A DNA stretch of 34,203 nucleotides, from IMG/VR virus record IMGVR_UViG_3300044798_000068, positions 1 through 34,203 of that record. The stretch is one strand, 5' to 3'. The stretch's first letter is position 1. Each line of letters begins with the position of its first letter. A model generated the notes under the pieces. That model was given only the letters and a program-made list of their open reading frames with translations, did no database searches and was not told the origin of the DNA. Shown one piece after another: positions 25,300-32,024 of this stretch. This stretch comes from a virus. Both the position numbers and the translations under genes were made by a program.

Positions 25300-25838
25300 T
25301 GAACTGGAAATCACTGCTAGGAGCAGCAACGCTGGCGGGTATTCTCGGGGCCACTGGCGGGCAGCTTTTCAACCTCGGGAACTACGGCCCCGTCGTCCAC
25401 AACTACTCGCTGCCGAGCACCGACGACGCATTCAAGGTGGCCAGCACGGCGGCGAGCAAAACCGTCTTCACTCTAGCGACCGATCAAAAGCTCATGGGGC
25501 TGTGCCTGACGCCTAGGACGGCATTCGCTGGCACTGGCATCTCGGCAATATCCTGCTCGGTTGGGACGGCGACAGGGGGCAACGAGGCCATCTACGTACC
25601 GCTCCTGGATGTCATGCAGACGACGGGGACCAAGTGCGTCGGGGGACTCTACAGCGGTTCAGACTTGGCGACGCCAGACACCAATAAGGCCGTCGTGGTC
25701 TATTGCACCGCCACCGGGGCATCATTCGGCAACGGGGCGGCCACTGTACTTACACAGGGCGCCGTCTCGGTTTCGATCATCACTGTGCAGCTCCCGGCCG
25801 CAGCGGTGGTGGGGACGCCCGGACTGGACGGCGGCTAA
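25299..25838 (+). CDS. Small fibre-region protein with N-terminal hydrophobic segment
   Basis: This encodes 179 residues. The ATG overlaps the previous stop (TAATG), so translation is coupled. Residues 3-22 (WKSLLGAATLAGILGATGGQ) are hydrophobic and glycine-rich. With a single basic residue at position 4, this is either a weak signal peptide or a membrane anchor. The remainder is beta-rich with four cysteines (LCLTPRTAFAGT, SAISCSVG, GTKCVGGLYSG, VVVYCTATG). I do not recognise a family. It may be an accessory of the fibres on either side. Confidence 0.55.
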   Translation: MNWKSLLGAATLAGILGATGGQLFNLGNYGPVVHNYSLPSTDDAFKVASTAASKTVFTLATDQKLMGLCLTPRTAFAGTGISAISCSVGTATGGNEAIYVPLLDVMQTTGTKCVGGLYSGSDLATPDTNKAVVVYCTATGASFGNGAATVLTQGAVSVSIITVQLPAAAVVGTPGLDGG

Positions 25839-27712
25839 TGCGCTTGGCGCTGGCGCTCATGGTGGCATTGTGGGCGATTCCGGCGCGGGCTGCGCAATAC
25901 TACATCGCCACGACAGGAGACGACGCGGACCCTTGCACGCTCGCTGAGCCGTGCCTGACCATCCCGCACGTCCAGGCCGTGATCAATGCTGCGGCGGCGG
26001 ACGCTGACGTGGTGACCAGCCTAAGAGGCGGGACGTACACGGTGGCGGCCGGGCTTGAATTCGTAGCCGCTGACTCGGGCTCCGCTGGCCACACCAACGT
26101 GTGGCAATCGTACCCGGGCGAGAACGCGATCATTAGCGGCGGCGTCACCATCACGGGATGGTCGGCATTCTCAGGGGACATCTTTCGCGCGGCGGTGACT
26201 CCAGGGTGGACGTTTCGCCAGCTCTACGTCAACGGTGTGCATGCGCAGCGGGCGCGCGGGGCACTGAACCCGGCAGGGTGGGTCAAGACCGCCACTGGCT
26301 ACACGGCGCCAGACGGCAGCATGGCCGCATGGGGGAACAAGTCTGCCATCGAGATTGTCACCTATCGCGGCTGGGAAGTCGCTCGATGCAAGGTATCCAC
26401 AATAGTAGGCGACGCAGTGACCATGGGCGACCCGTGCTGGCACAACTACCTCTTCGCTGTGAACAACTACGGCCTGAACGCGGTGCCGAGCTGGATCGAG
26501 AATGCCTATGAATTGATGGCGTCTGGTTCGTGGTATCTTGACGCTGCGGCGAACTACGTCTACTACTGGCCGCCGAGCGGCTCGATGTCCGGGTTGACCG
26601 TCATCGCTCCGAAGGCAGCGGCACCCCTCGTGAGTATCAGCGGCGTCGCTCGCCTGTCGCTCGTCAACCTGACCATCGAGCATTCCAACTGGCTCGACCC
26701 CGACGATGCCGATGGATACGTGGGATGGCAGAGCGGGAACATGTTCACCACCAGTGGGACAGCCCTGCGCATGCAAGTCGCATCCGTCGCGGTGAACAAT
26801 TCCAGCAACGTGACGCTTTCTCAGCTCACATTGCAGCACCTAGGATCGCGGGCGATTGCCGTCTATGGAAACAGCCACGATGTCACCGTTGCGAACAACG
26901 CCTTCATCGACAACGCGGCCGGGTCCATCGAGATTGGCCACGTCCCGCTTGACGACGTTTCGGTCAGCGGTCCAGGGCCTACCACTCAAGAGACGAACAT
27001 CACGGTTCGCGGCAACTCCATTCAGACCGGGAACGAGTTCGACTACTTCGACAATGGGGCTATTTTTGCTCCCTCGATTGTTGGGTCAACCATTGCCAAC
27101 AACGAAACGGGCCTTACGGACTGGAATTCCATCTCCATCGGCTGGGGCTGGCTGGGGACGGTTGCCTATTCGTCTAATAATTCCATCGCCAACAACACCA
27201 CGCGAGGGGCGTGCGCGAGGCTTACCGACTGCGGCAGCATCTACAGCAACGGGCCACAGTCGGCGCTAGACGGCCACGCGGACGGCCTGCGAGTTACGGG
27301 CAACTTCACCTCTGCCACAAAACAGTGTCTCTATCCCGATGCTGCCACCAACTGGGCGACCTGGACCGGGAACGTCTGCAATTCAACCGGCGCCTTTTTC
27401 GTGATCAACAACCCGGCCGCCAACGACGTTGTGATTACCGGAAACTACAGCAACGTGCCGAATTCCGTAGATTCAGGCACGGGCGACACAGTATCCCCCA
27501 ACGTCACCAACGCGGGCGTCGCGCCGTATGCATTCGGCACGGCCGCAAATGCCATTGTTTGCGGGGCTGGCGTCGGGTACGGGGTAAAGCCAGGCGCGCA
27601 GCCAAACGGCATCGCGCTACCCGCAAGCACCTGCACACCGCCAACACCCGCGACAGCCCTGTGGCCAGTGTGGGGCGACGCCAACAGCGGATTGTATTCC
27701 ACGCACCCCTAG
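25838..27712 (+). CDS. Exported beta-helix protein, glycosidase/depolymerase-like
   Basis: This encodes 624 residues from the ATG at 25838 overlapping the previous stop (TAATG); a longer in-frame ORF from 25703 would overlap the gene before. Residues 1-18 (MRLALALMVALWAIPARA) are a Sec signal peptide. The mature start AQYYIATTGDDADPCTLAEPCLTIPHVQAVINA plus YPGENAIISGG and FRQLYVNGVHAQRARG is the pattern of bacterial right-handed beta-helix proteins, including GH141-like glycosidases. Residues about 260-560 are clear beta-helix rungs (VTVANNAFIDN, ITVRGNSIQTGN, STIANNETG). A cleaving or binding role on host polysaccharide is likely, but I cannot point to a catalytic pair. It lies at the end of the tail module. 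Confidence 0.65.
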   Translation: MRLALALMVALWAIPARAAQYYIATTGDDADPCTLAEPCLTIPHVQAVINAAAADADVVTSLRGGTYTVAAGLEFVAADSGSAGHTNVWQSYPGENAIISGGVTITGWSAFSGDIFRAAVTPGWTFRQLYVNGVHAQRARGALNPAGWVKTATGYTAPDGSMAAWGNKSAIEIVTYRGWEVARCKVSTIVGDAVTMGDPCWHNYLFAVNNYGLNAVPSWIENAYELMASGSWYLDAAANYVYYWPPSGSMSGLTVIAPKAAAPLVSISGVARLSLVNLTIEHSNWLDPDDADGYVGWQSGNMFTTSGTALRMQVASVAVNNSSNVTLSQLTLQHLGSRAIAVYGNSHDVTVANNAFIDNAAGSIEIGHVPLDDVSVSGPGPTTQETNITVRGNSIQTGNEFDYFDNGAIFAPSIVGSTIANNETGLTDWNSISIGWGWLGTVAYSSNNSIANNTTRGACARLTDCGSIYSNGPQSALDGHADGLRVTGNFTSATKQCLYPDAATNWATWTGNVCNSTGAFFVINNPAANDVVITGNYSNVPNSVDSGTGDTVSPNVTNAGVAPYAFGTAANAIVCGAGVGYGVKPGAQPNGIALPASTCTPPTPATALWPVWGDANSGLYSTHP

Positions 27713-27739
27713 CCCCACAGCACCCAGACCGAAAGCACT

Positions 27740-28210
27740 ATGAGCGACCACCCCAAAGATCAAGTCACCACGGACGAACGGGCGGCGATTCGAGAAGAAT
27801 TGCGCGACGAAATCAGAGCCGAAAGCCGCTCGGCTCATCCCGCTGAATCTACCGAGGAGATGCGGCGAGTGGTTAGGGCAGAAGCGCGGCCACTCATTGC
27901 TGCAGCTGTTTCGAAGCATGCGACTGACTGCGAGCATGAGGGGCCACTCCATACGATGGTGGAACACCTTGGAAAAAAGGTAGATATCATGGATACACGA
28001 GCAAGCCAAAGAATGGACAAGATGGAAAACAGGCAGGCAGACGACTGGAAAGAGTTTTTGCTTGTACAGGCGGCGCTGAACAAGTATCTCGGAGAGCGCG
28101 ATTTCAAGCGGTGGTTCGTGCCCATAGTGGCCTCAATGGTTGGGTCATCGCTGGCCGCGGCTATCGTGATGTTCGTGCTCAAGCATTTTTTGTTCAGGAT
28201 GCCCCAGTGA
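27740..28210 (+). CDS. Coiled-coil protein with C-terminal membrane segment
   Basis: This encodes 156 residues. The first 60 are charged and helical (TTDERAAIREELRDEIRAESR), the middle is coiled-coil-like (HLGKKVDIMDTRASQRMDKMENRQADDWKEF), and residues about 127-150 (VPIVASMVGSSLAAAIVMFVLKHFLF) form one membrane helix with an arginine after it. It lies just before the lysis genes. It might be a holin-associated or inner-membrane spanin-like protein; no family is recognised and no Shine-Dalgarno is clear. The orientation, with long soluble part on one side, would place it in cytoplasm or periplasm depending on topology. Confidence 0.6.
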   Translation: MSDHPKDQVTTDERAAIREELRDEIRAESRSAHPAESTEEMRRVVRAEARPLIAAAVSKHATDCEHEGPLHTMVEHLGKKVDIMDTRASQRMDKMENRQADDWKEFLLVQAALNKYLGERDFKRWFVPIVASMVGSSLAAAIVMFVLKHFLFRMPQ

Positions 28211-28253
28211 CACTAGGACGCCCACAAGGTGAGATGTGGAAGGCGGTGCGGGG

Positions 28254-28472
28254 ATGATCGTGAGCCTCTGGAAGCGTTTCACGGAGTGGTTCTGGTTCTG
28301 GGTCACTTCGCGGCCGGCGATTTGTTGCACCTGCAGGCGAATCTACATCAGCGATTTCTTCTGGAATCCATGGTGGCGTGAGCCTGGCCAGGGCCAGGGT
28401 AAGCGGCTCGCGTGCTCGGAGAAGTGCTGCGAGAAGGCCTCGCCGGGGTCCACGGCGGAAGGTGGTCCATGA
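28254..28472 (+). CDS. Small tryptophan- and cysteine-rich protein
   Basis: This encodes 72 residues from the ATG at 28254; a GTG at 28236 is an alternative. Its stop overlaps the next ATG (ATGA at 28469-28472), which supports it as a real gene. The N-terminal third is aromatic (WKRFTEWFWFWVTSRP) and could bind a membrane. Cysteines are arranged as CCTC at about residues 24-27 and CSEKCC later, so a metal-binding site is possible. Function unknown. A possible seven-codon leader (ATG at 28234, stop overlapping this ATG) precedes it. Confidence 0.55.
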   Translation: MIVSLWKRFTEWFWFWVTSRPAICCTCRRIYISDFFWNPWWREPGQGQGKRLACSEKCCEKASPGSTAEGGP

Positions 28473-28831
28473 TCCACAGTGGCTTCTCCCGCAAGCACAA
28501 GCGGGACGCGACCCACGCGGAAATCGCCGAGGCCCTGGAGTCCTTCGGATGGTCCGTGTGGGACACGTCGAAGTTCGGGAATGACTTCCCCGATATGGTG
28601 ATAGGGCTCGGCGGGGTGACCGACCTGGTCGAGGCGAAGAGTGGCGAACGTGCTCGATTTAGCGAGGGGCAGAAGGAATTCGCAGAGAAGTGGCGAGGGG
28701 CGAAGGTTGTCAATCTGCCCTCGAAGCAAGCGGCCATCGAGTGGGCCACCCGCACGCGGCACGAGCGGAGACGCCAGAACGATGCGAAGGCATTGGCGGC
28801 GCTCCCAAAACGCAAGGAGAACGCGGCATGA
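28469..28831 (+). CDS. PD-(D/E)xK nuclease, VRR-NUC-like
   Basis: This encodes 120 residues, starting by ATGA overlap with the previous gene and with GGAAGG upstream. It shows the PD-(D/E)xK fold: FGNDFPDMVIG with PD at residues 41-42, and LVEAKSG with E55 and K57. Q68 in SEGQKEFAEKW and the strand AKVVNLPS follow, and the order helix-strand-strand-helix fits. The family is close to VRR-NUC and small resolvase-like phage nucleases, which cut branched or double-stranded DNA. Residues beyond 95 are basic. It lies among lysis genes and may act in DNA processing or in host-genome degradation; the role is inferred. Confidence 0.75.
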   Translation: MIHSGFSRKHKRDATHAEIAEALESFGWSVWDTSKFGNDFPDMVIGLGGVTDLVEAKSGERARFSEGQKEFAEKWRGAKVVNLPSKQAAIEWATRTRHERRRQNDAKALAALPKRKENAA

Positions 28832-28874
28832 AGCCGGAGCCACATCCCCCACGGGCCGGAGAAGGAGGAGACCA

Positions 28875-29444
28875 ATGGCTGATTTTGACGACTACTTCGA
28901 GGATCTGGAATCGCACGAGGGTTGCACCACGTGGCTCTACTGCGACTCGCGCGGTTTCGTCACGATTGGGATCGGCAACCTCGTGGCGTCCCCGAGTGCG
29001 TGCGCCAAGCTTCCGTTTCGGCGTTCCTCGGGAAAAATCGCCAGCGTCGACGAAAAGTACGGCGCGTGGGCGCGCGTGAACGACGCCTTCGACAAGGCAA
29101 AATCGGCGGCCTACTACCGTGGCCTAACAAACCTGCGCCTGACAGATGCATTCGTGCACGCGCTGGTGGCACACCGACTAGAAGCGGAGTTCATTCCCGG
29201 CGTCACTCGGCTGTGCCCGGGCTTCGCGAATTTCCCGCTGCCCGCCCGGCGCGCGCTCGTCGACATGGCCTACAACCTAGGCGTCGGCGGGCTGGGGATG
29301 TTCCCCCACATGCTCGCGGCGTGCAACGCTGGCGACTGGGAGATGGCGGCGCACCAGTGTCACCGCTCTACGTGCCGGGACATGAGAAACGCCTGGACCG
29401 CGCAGATGTTTATCGATGCTGACGCAACGCCCAACGTGCTATGA
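28875..29444 (+). CDS. Endolysin, GH24-type lysozyme
   Basis: This encodes 189 residues after a strong Shine-Dalgarno (AAGGAGGAGACC). It cleaves peptidoglycan to release the virions. The catalytic pattern of GH24 is complete: E15, D24 and T30 in the E-8-D-5-T spacing (ESHEGCTTWLYCDSRGFVTIGIG). The later ARRALVDMAYNLGVGGL and helices with DWEMAAHQC fit the helical lobe. The N-terminus MADFDDYFEDLESHEG is acidic and has no signal peptide, so release needs a holin. It is a normal length for the family. Confidence 0.88.
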   Translation: MADFDDYFEDLESHEGCTTWLYCDSRGFVTIGIGNLVASPSACAKLPFRRSSGKIASVDEKYGAWARVNDAFDKAKSAAYYRGLTNLRLTDAFVHALVAHRLEAEFIPGVTRLCPGFANFPLPARRALVDMAYNLGVGGLGMFPHMLAACNAGDWEMAAHQCHRSTCRDMRNAWTAQMFIDADATPNVL

Positions 29445-29465
29445 TCCCAGAGAAAGAAGGTGACC

Positions 29466-29663
29466 ATGTCCGTCCTATCCGTCGTGATTGCTCTCTGCGT
29501 TGTCGGGGTGCTCCTGTGGTTGATCAACTCCTACCTGCCCATGCAGCCGCCATTCAAGACCTTGGTCAACGTGGTTGTTGTGATCGCCGTGGTGCTGTGG
29601 CTGCTCTCAGCGTTCGGCGTGCTCGGCTCGATCAGCGGCGCGCGCCTGCCCCGCGTGCGATGA
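29466..29663 (+). CDS. Thivi_2564-family small membrane protein, holin-like
   Basis: This encodes 65 residues from the ATG at 29466 with AAGAAGG five bases upstream; a GTG at 29460 is less likely. Two membrane helices are clear: residues 2-23 (SVLSVVIALCVVGVLLWLINSY) and about 36-56 (VNVVVVIAVVLWLLSAFGVLGS), joined by LPMQPPFKTL. The pattern 'LLWLINSYLPM...LVNVVVVIAVVLWLL' matches the small Thivi_2564 family. These lie near endolysins and are thought to be holin-like; the holin role is context only. It follows the endolysin by 21 bases. Confidence 0.75.
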   Translation: MSVLSVVIALCVVGVLLWLINSYLPMQPPFKTLVNVVVVIAVVLWLLSAFGVLGSISGARLPRVR

Positions 29664-29694
29664 GGACCGCGAAAAAAACGGAAGGAGCGATCAC

Positions 29695-30000
29695 GTGAAA
29701 ATCAATCTGAACAAAATCCTTGCACTTCTCGGCGCCGTCGCCGAATTCGCTCCTGACGTGGCCGGCGCTTCCACCTGGCTCTCCGCACACGGAGTCGGGT
29801 GGGCATCCTACGCAGCTCGCGGTCTCGGTGTGATCGCGCTCCTGATGGCATCGCTACCCCAGATCATCAAGCGGCTACGCGCACCCCTGGCGCAACTTGG
29901 GCTTGCCACTCCGCCCGGCGCACAAGCCCCGTGGATCCCCGGCAGGGATCTCGCTGCCCCAACCCCAGCCCCAATCACCAAGGAGAACCCAAACCCATGA
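29695..30000 (+). CDS. Small membrane protein in the lysis cluster
   Basis: This encodes 101 residues from a GTG with GGAAGGAG upstream. The residues LLGAVAEFAPDVAGASTWLSAHG and then WASYAARGLGVIALLMASLPQII suggest one or two membrane helices, followed by a basic KRLRAPL and a proline-rich tail. The stop overlaps the next ATG (ATGA), so it is coupled to the lipoprotein. Holin or accessory of lysis is possible; no family is recognised. Confidence 0.6.
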   Translation: MKINLNKILALLGAVAEFAPDVAGASTWLSAHGVGWASYAARGLGVIALLMASLPQIIKRLRAPLAQLGLATPPGAQAPWIPGRDLAAPTPAPITKENPNP

Positions 30001-30113
30001 AGCGCATTCAAATCACCCTCGCAGCTATCGCTCTCGCCATTGCTCTCGCGTCCTGCAAGACCACACCGACGAACCCCGACAGCTTTTTAGCTGGGGCGAG
30101 CGCATCCGTGTGA
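29997..30113 (+). CDS. Tiny lipoprotein, possible outer-membrane spanin
   Basis: This encodes 38 residues, starting by ATGA overlap with the previous gene. Residues 1-19 are a type II signal sequence (MKRIQITLAAIALAIALAS) with a lipobox LASC and the lipidated C20. Only 18 residues remain (KTTPTNPDSFLAGASASV). That size and place match small outer-membrane spanins (Rz1-like), which finish lysis in Gram-negative hosts. It has only two prolines and no clear inner-membrane spanin partner, so the call is tentative. It ends the late operon, 14 bases before the end of the leftward operon. Confidence 0.6.
   Translation: MKRIQITLAAIALAIALASCKTTPTNPDSFLAGASASV
30074..30096. other. Hairpin at the meeting point of the two operons
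   Basis: CAGCT and AGCTG (30080-30084, 30089-30093) pair around TTTT, flanked by CCC and GGG pairs with a two-base bulge. It lies in the lipoprotein gene, just beyond the last stop of the leftward operon, so a leftward transcript would fold it soon after its end. No T run follows on the minus strand, so it is a weak terminator candidate at best. Confidence 0.3.
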
Positions 30114-30127
30114 CGACGGCCTGCAGG

Positions 30128-30391
30128 TCAGTAGCACGGTAGCTGCGAGTCAAAAACCGCCTCTTGCCGTGCGATCGCATCCTTCACGGCCAGGTGCTCG
30201 CCGGTGCGCCGAACGGTCGCAGGACGTGCATTAGGAGACTCGGCCCTAGGGACCTCTGGCGCGGGCAGCAGCGCCCCTTCTATGTCCGCGCAGTAGTCGG
30301 CGCAGTAGCAGGACTCGCAGCCGCAGCCGCGCCGCGACACCCGAGCCTCTAGCTGGGCGGCGATTGCGCGGAGAGTTGTGGCGGTGGCCAT
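30128..30391 (-). CDS. Small cysteine-rich protein at the operon end
   Basis: This encodes 87 residues from an ATG at 30391; a TTG at 30427 would add 12. A helical start (MATATTLRAIAAQLEARV) leads to a cysteine group CGCESCYCADYC (about residues 22-33), then a proline-containing middle and a helical end (EHLAVKDAIARQEAVF). The cysteine pattern suggests metal binding. No good Shine-Dalgarno precedes the start. It ends 14 bases from the stop of the late operon. Unknown function; it may instead be read as the continuation of the overlapping frame upstream. Confidence 0.4.
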   Translation of the reverse strand: MATATTLRAIAAQLEARVSRRGCGCESCYCADYCADIEGALLPAPEVPRAESPNARPATVRRTGEHLAVKDAIARQEAVFDSQLPCY

Positions 30392-30548
30392 GTGCGGAGT
30401 ATGGCCATATGTGGCAACGGCTTGCAAGCGAAGAGTGATTTAGCGCTTGACTGCCCACCCGCCGAGGTATCATCCTCTTGTCTGTAGTTAGTCCAGGATT
30501 CCAGAGATTTCCGCATACGCACTGGCACAGTCCAGCTTCGTTCTTCAC
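30246..30548 (-). CDS. Uncertain small ORF overlapping the operon end
   Basis: A 100-residue frame starts with GTG, overlapping the stop of the 30545-30697 gene (GTGA). Its first 45 residues (CQCVCGNLWNPG, then RMIPRRVGS) are protein-like with a CxCxC group, but the last 50 are arginine-rich and overlap the better frame of the 30128-30391 gene. Either it is a shadow or the true gene shifts frame into that one. Confidence 0.25.
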   Translation of the reverse strand: MKNEAGLCQCVCGNLWNPGLTTDKRMIPRRVGSQALNHSSLASRCHIWPYSAHGHRHNSPRNRRPARGSGVAARLRLRVLLLRRLLRGHRRGAAARARGP

Positions 30549-30697
30549 GATTTCCCCTCCGGCAAGTCCTCGCACTCATGTCTCAAACATTCAAAAGTCT
30601 CTGCCGCGCTCGAACACGCCTCGGCCATCCGTTTCATTTCCTCCTCAGCCTCGCGAATTGCGATTCGCAAACGCTCCCGTTTATCCGATTTGTTCAT
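30545..30697 (-). CDS. Small charged helical protein
   Basis: This encodes 50 residues. It starts 17 bases inside the end of the transglycosylase gene, with AAAGGAAAG five bases before the ATG. The sequence is almost entirely charged helix (KRERLRIAIREAEEEMKRMAEAC) with a short cysteine-containing C-terminus. No function is known. The same 17 bases around the start codon (GAAAGGAAAGCATGAAC on the minus strand) precede the gene at 32554, so the two share a translation signal. Confidence 0.55.
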   Translation of the reverse strand: MNKSDKRERLRIAIREAEEEMKRMAEACSSAAETFECLRHECEDLPEGKS

Positions 30698-31199
30698 GCT
30701 TTCCTTTCCGCTCCGCTCTGGCGCGCATCGCCCGCCAGAACCGCGCTACCGTGTCTACTATCGCTCGGCTGTATCTGGTGGACCCGCATCGTCTGTGCCC
30801 TGAGTACACGCTGAGCCCGCTGAGCCCGCCGCACATGGTGAGGCACCCCGCCAGGTGCCGCGCTGTCAGCTCAAGGTTGCGGTCAGGTTTGAGCAGGTCT
30901 TCCACGTCCGCGCCATGGGCTGCGCTCCCACCGACGCGAATCTGACCAAGACCGTAGTCCCCACGTCCGCTGCGAGCATCCGCGCGGCAGTGCGATTCGT
31001 GAGCGATGACCACCACCACCAGGACTGGGTGGAGTAGCCAACGGTGCGCCTCAGCGCCCACCACCGGCGCCAGGTACGCCGCGCGCGGGCCGCAGAGCAC
31101 GGTCAGTGCGGCCTCGGTGGTCGTCTCTGCGTGTGCCGGTCCGCACGTGGCCGTCAGGCAGATGGCGGCGCCGAGCGCGACGATAAACGCGCTGATCAT
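30681..31199 (-). CDS. Exported lytic transglycosylase, SLT type
   Basis: This encodes 172 residues; the ATG at 31199 overlaps the upstream stop (ATGA). Residues 1-24 (MISAFIVALGAAICLTATCGPAHA) are a Sec signal peptide. The catalytic region is HPVLVVVVIAHESHCRADARS with catalytic E68, followed by GDYGLGQIRVG, the usual 'GAxGLxQ' part of soluble lytic transglycosylases. The later NLELTARHLAGCL and SVYSGHRRC also fit. It cuts peptidoglycan from the periplasm, without a holin. It is encoded in the leftward operon with replication genes, unlike the late endolysin at 28875, so the timing may be early. Possible roles are cell-wall entry, host-wall remodelling or superinfection exclusion; these are inference. 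Confidence 0.75.
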   Translation of the reverse strand: MISAFIVALGAAICLTATCGPAHAETTTEAALTVLCGPRAAYLAPVVGAEAHRWLLHPVLVVVVIAHESHCRADARSGRGDYGLGQIRVGGSAAHGADVEDLLKPDRNLELTARHLAGCLTMCGGLSGLSVYSGHRRCGSTRYSRAIVDTVARFWRAMRARAERKGKHEQIG

Positions 31200-31384
31200 G
31201 ACCGGAAATTCCACTTGATTGTGGCCCCCTCCGGCAACACGCCTTCGGCGGCCGTCACGGTAATGCGCTCGCAATCAAAGGCAGCGTTGTGCACCTTGCG
31301 CGCGTAGAAATTCCGCACACCGAGGGCCTGCGCTTCGGCGGCGTGAAGGCGCTCCAGGTCCCCGTTGCTCATAGGATTGCTCAT
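31196..31384 (-). CDS. Small hypothetical protein
   Basis: This encodes 62 residues with a good Shine-Dalgarno (GGAGGG) four bases before the ATG. It overlaps the neighbours by four bases on both sides (ATGA), typical of a compact operon. The first half is helical (GDLERLHAAEAQALGVRNFYARK) and the second beta-like (CERITVTAAEGVLPEGATIKWNF). I know no family. Confidence 0.55.
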   Translation of the reverse strand: MSNPMSNGDLERLHAAEAQALGVRNFYARKVHNAAFDCERITVTAAEGVLPEGATIKWNFRS

Positions 31385-31563
31385 GTTCCCTCCAAATGTT
31401 CCGTGAACTCCGCGTCCCGCACCTCGCCGCTTCCCCGCAGTAGCCCATCCGGCCCTTGCTCGCAGTGCGGGCGCTCGATTCGGTTTCGCTCCGCCCAGTC
31501 GAGCATCTCGTCAAGCGACGTGAATGCGGGGGCGCGGCGGTAGGTGGTTGCTTGGGGCGCCAT
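31381..31563 (-). CDS. Small hypothetical protein
   Basis: This encodes 60 residues from the ATG at 31563, overlapping the upstream stop (TGATG). A longer in-frame start at 31665 would run far into the Lar-like gene. The sequence has an acidic helical centre (FTSLDEMLDWAERNRIERPHCEQG) and an acidic end. No family recognised. Coupled translation with both neighbours suggests a shared early role. Confidence 0.5.
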   Translation of the reverse strand: MAPQATTYRRAPAFTSLDEMLDWAERNRIERPHCEQGPDGLLRGSGEVRDAEFTEHLEGT

Positions 31564-32024
31564 CACGCGCACCGAATCCTCTGGCTTGCCTCGCCGTAGC
31601 TCTGCGCGCGCTGGAATCCCGGCGTGCCGTCCAGGCAGCCGTTGCAGGGCTCGCTCAGCCCGCACTTACAGAGCGGTCGCGGCGCCCTGAGGTCTTCCGC
31701 CTCGATGTAATGTCTGCGAATCGGCGAGGGAGTGGGCATGGGCGGAATCGGCGTAGGCGTTAGTTTCCCGAGTGGCTCGCAGTTCGCCTGTTGCAGATTC
31801 CACGCTGCAACTGCGCCCCGCTCTGTCTTCCCAAATTGCACCTTGCTCCCGCCACGGTGACTGGTCTGGCCGGCGGACTCGCACCGGACAGAAAACGGGT
31901 TGTTCACGTCGGGGTCGCGGTAAACCCTGGGGGAGCCGCCGCAGGAGGCGCAGGGGGCTGGCACGAGGGCGCCGATTACACGGTGTTCGTACGGGGCGAG
32001 TGAGCGGGTATCGGTCGAGGTCAC
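31563..32024 (-). CDS. Lar-like restriction-alleviation zinc protein
   Basis: This encodes 153 residues from a GTG overlapping the previous stop (GTGA). Residues about 22-76 (PAPCASCGGSPRVY, then NNPFSVRCES, then TERGAVAAWN) match the Lar-type 'CPFCGG...W.V.C..CG...SEAEAIAAWN' zinc domain. Cys 25, 28 and 48 are present, but the usual fourth cysteine is replaced (A51), so metal binding may use a nearby histidine (H56) or be lost. A second cysteine cluster, CKCGLSEPCNGC (119-130), follows a proline-rich linker. Lar proteins counter host type I restriction; whether this one does is inference. It stands in the leftward operon, where early anti-host genes are expected. Confidence 0.6.
   Translation of the reverse strand: MTSTDTRSLAPYEHRVIGALVPAPCASCGGSPRVYRDPDVNNPFSVRCESAGQTSHRGGSKVQFGKTERGAVAAWNLQQANCEPLGKLTPTPIPPMPTPSPIRRHYIEAEDLRAPRPLCKCGLSEPCNGCLDGTPGFQRAQSYGEASQRIRCA

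Noticed and set aside
30447-30473. TTGACT and TATCAT as a plus-strand promoter
   Set aside because: The spacing is 15 bases, shorter than usual, and it would transcribe against the leftward genes; too weak to call.
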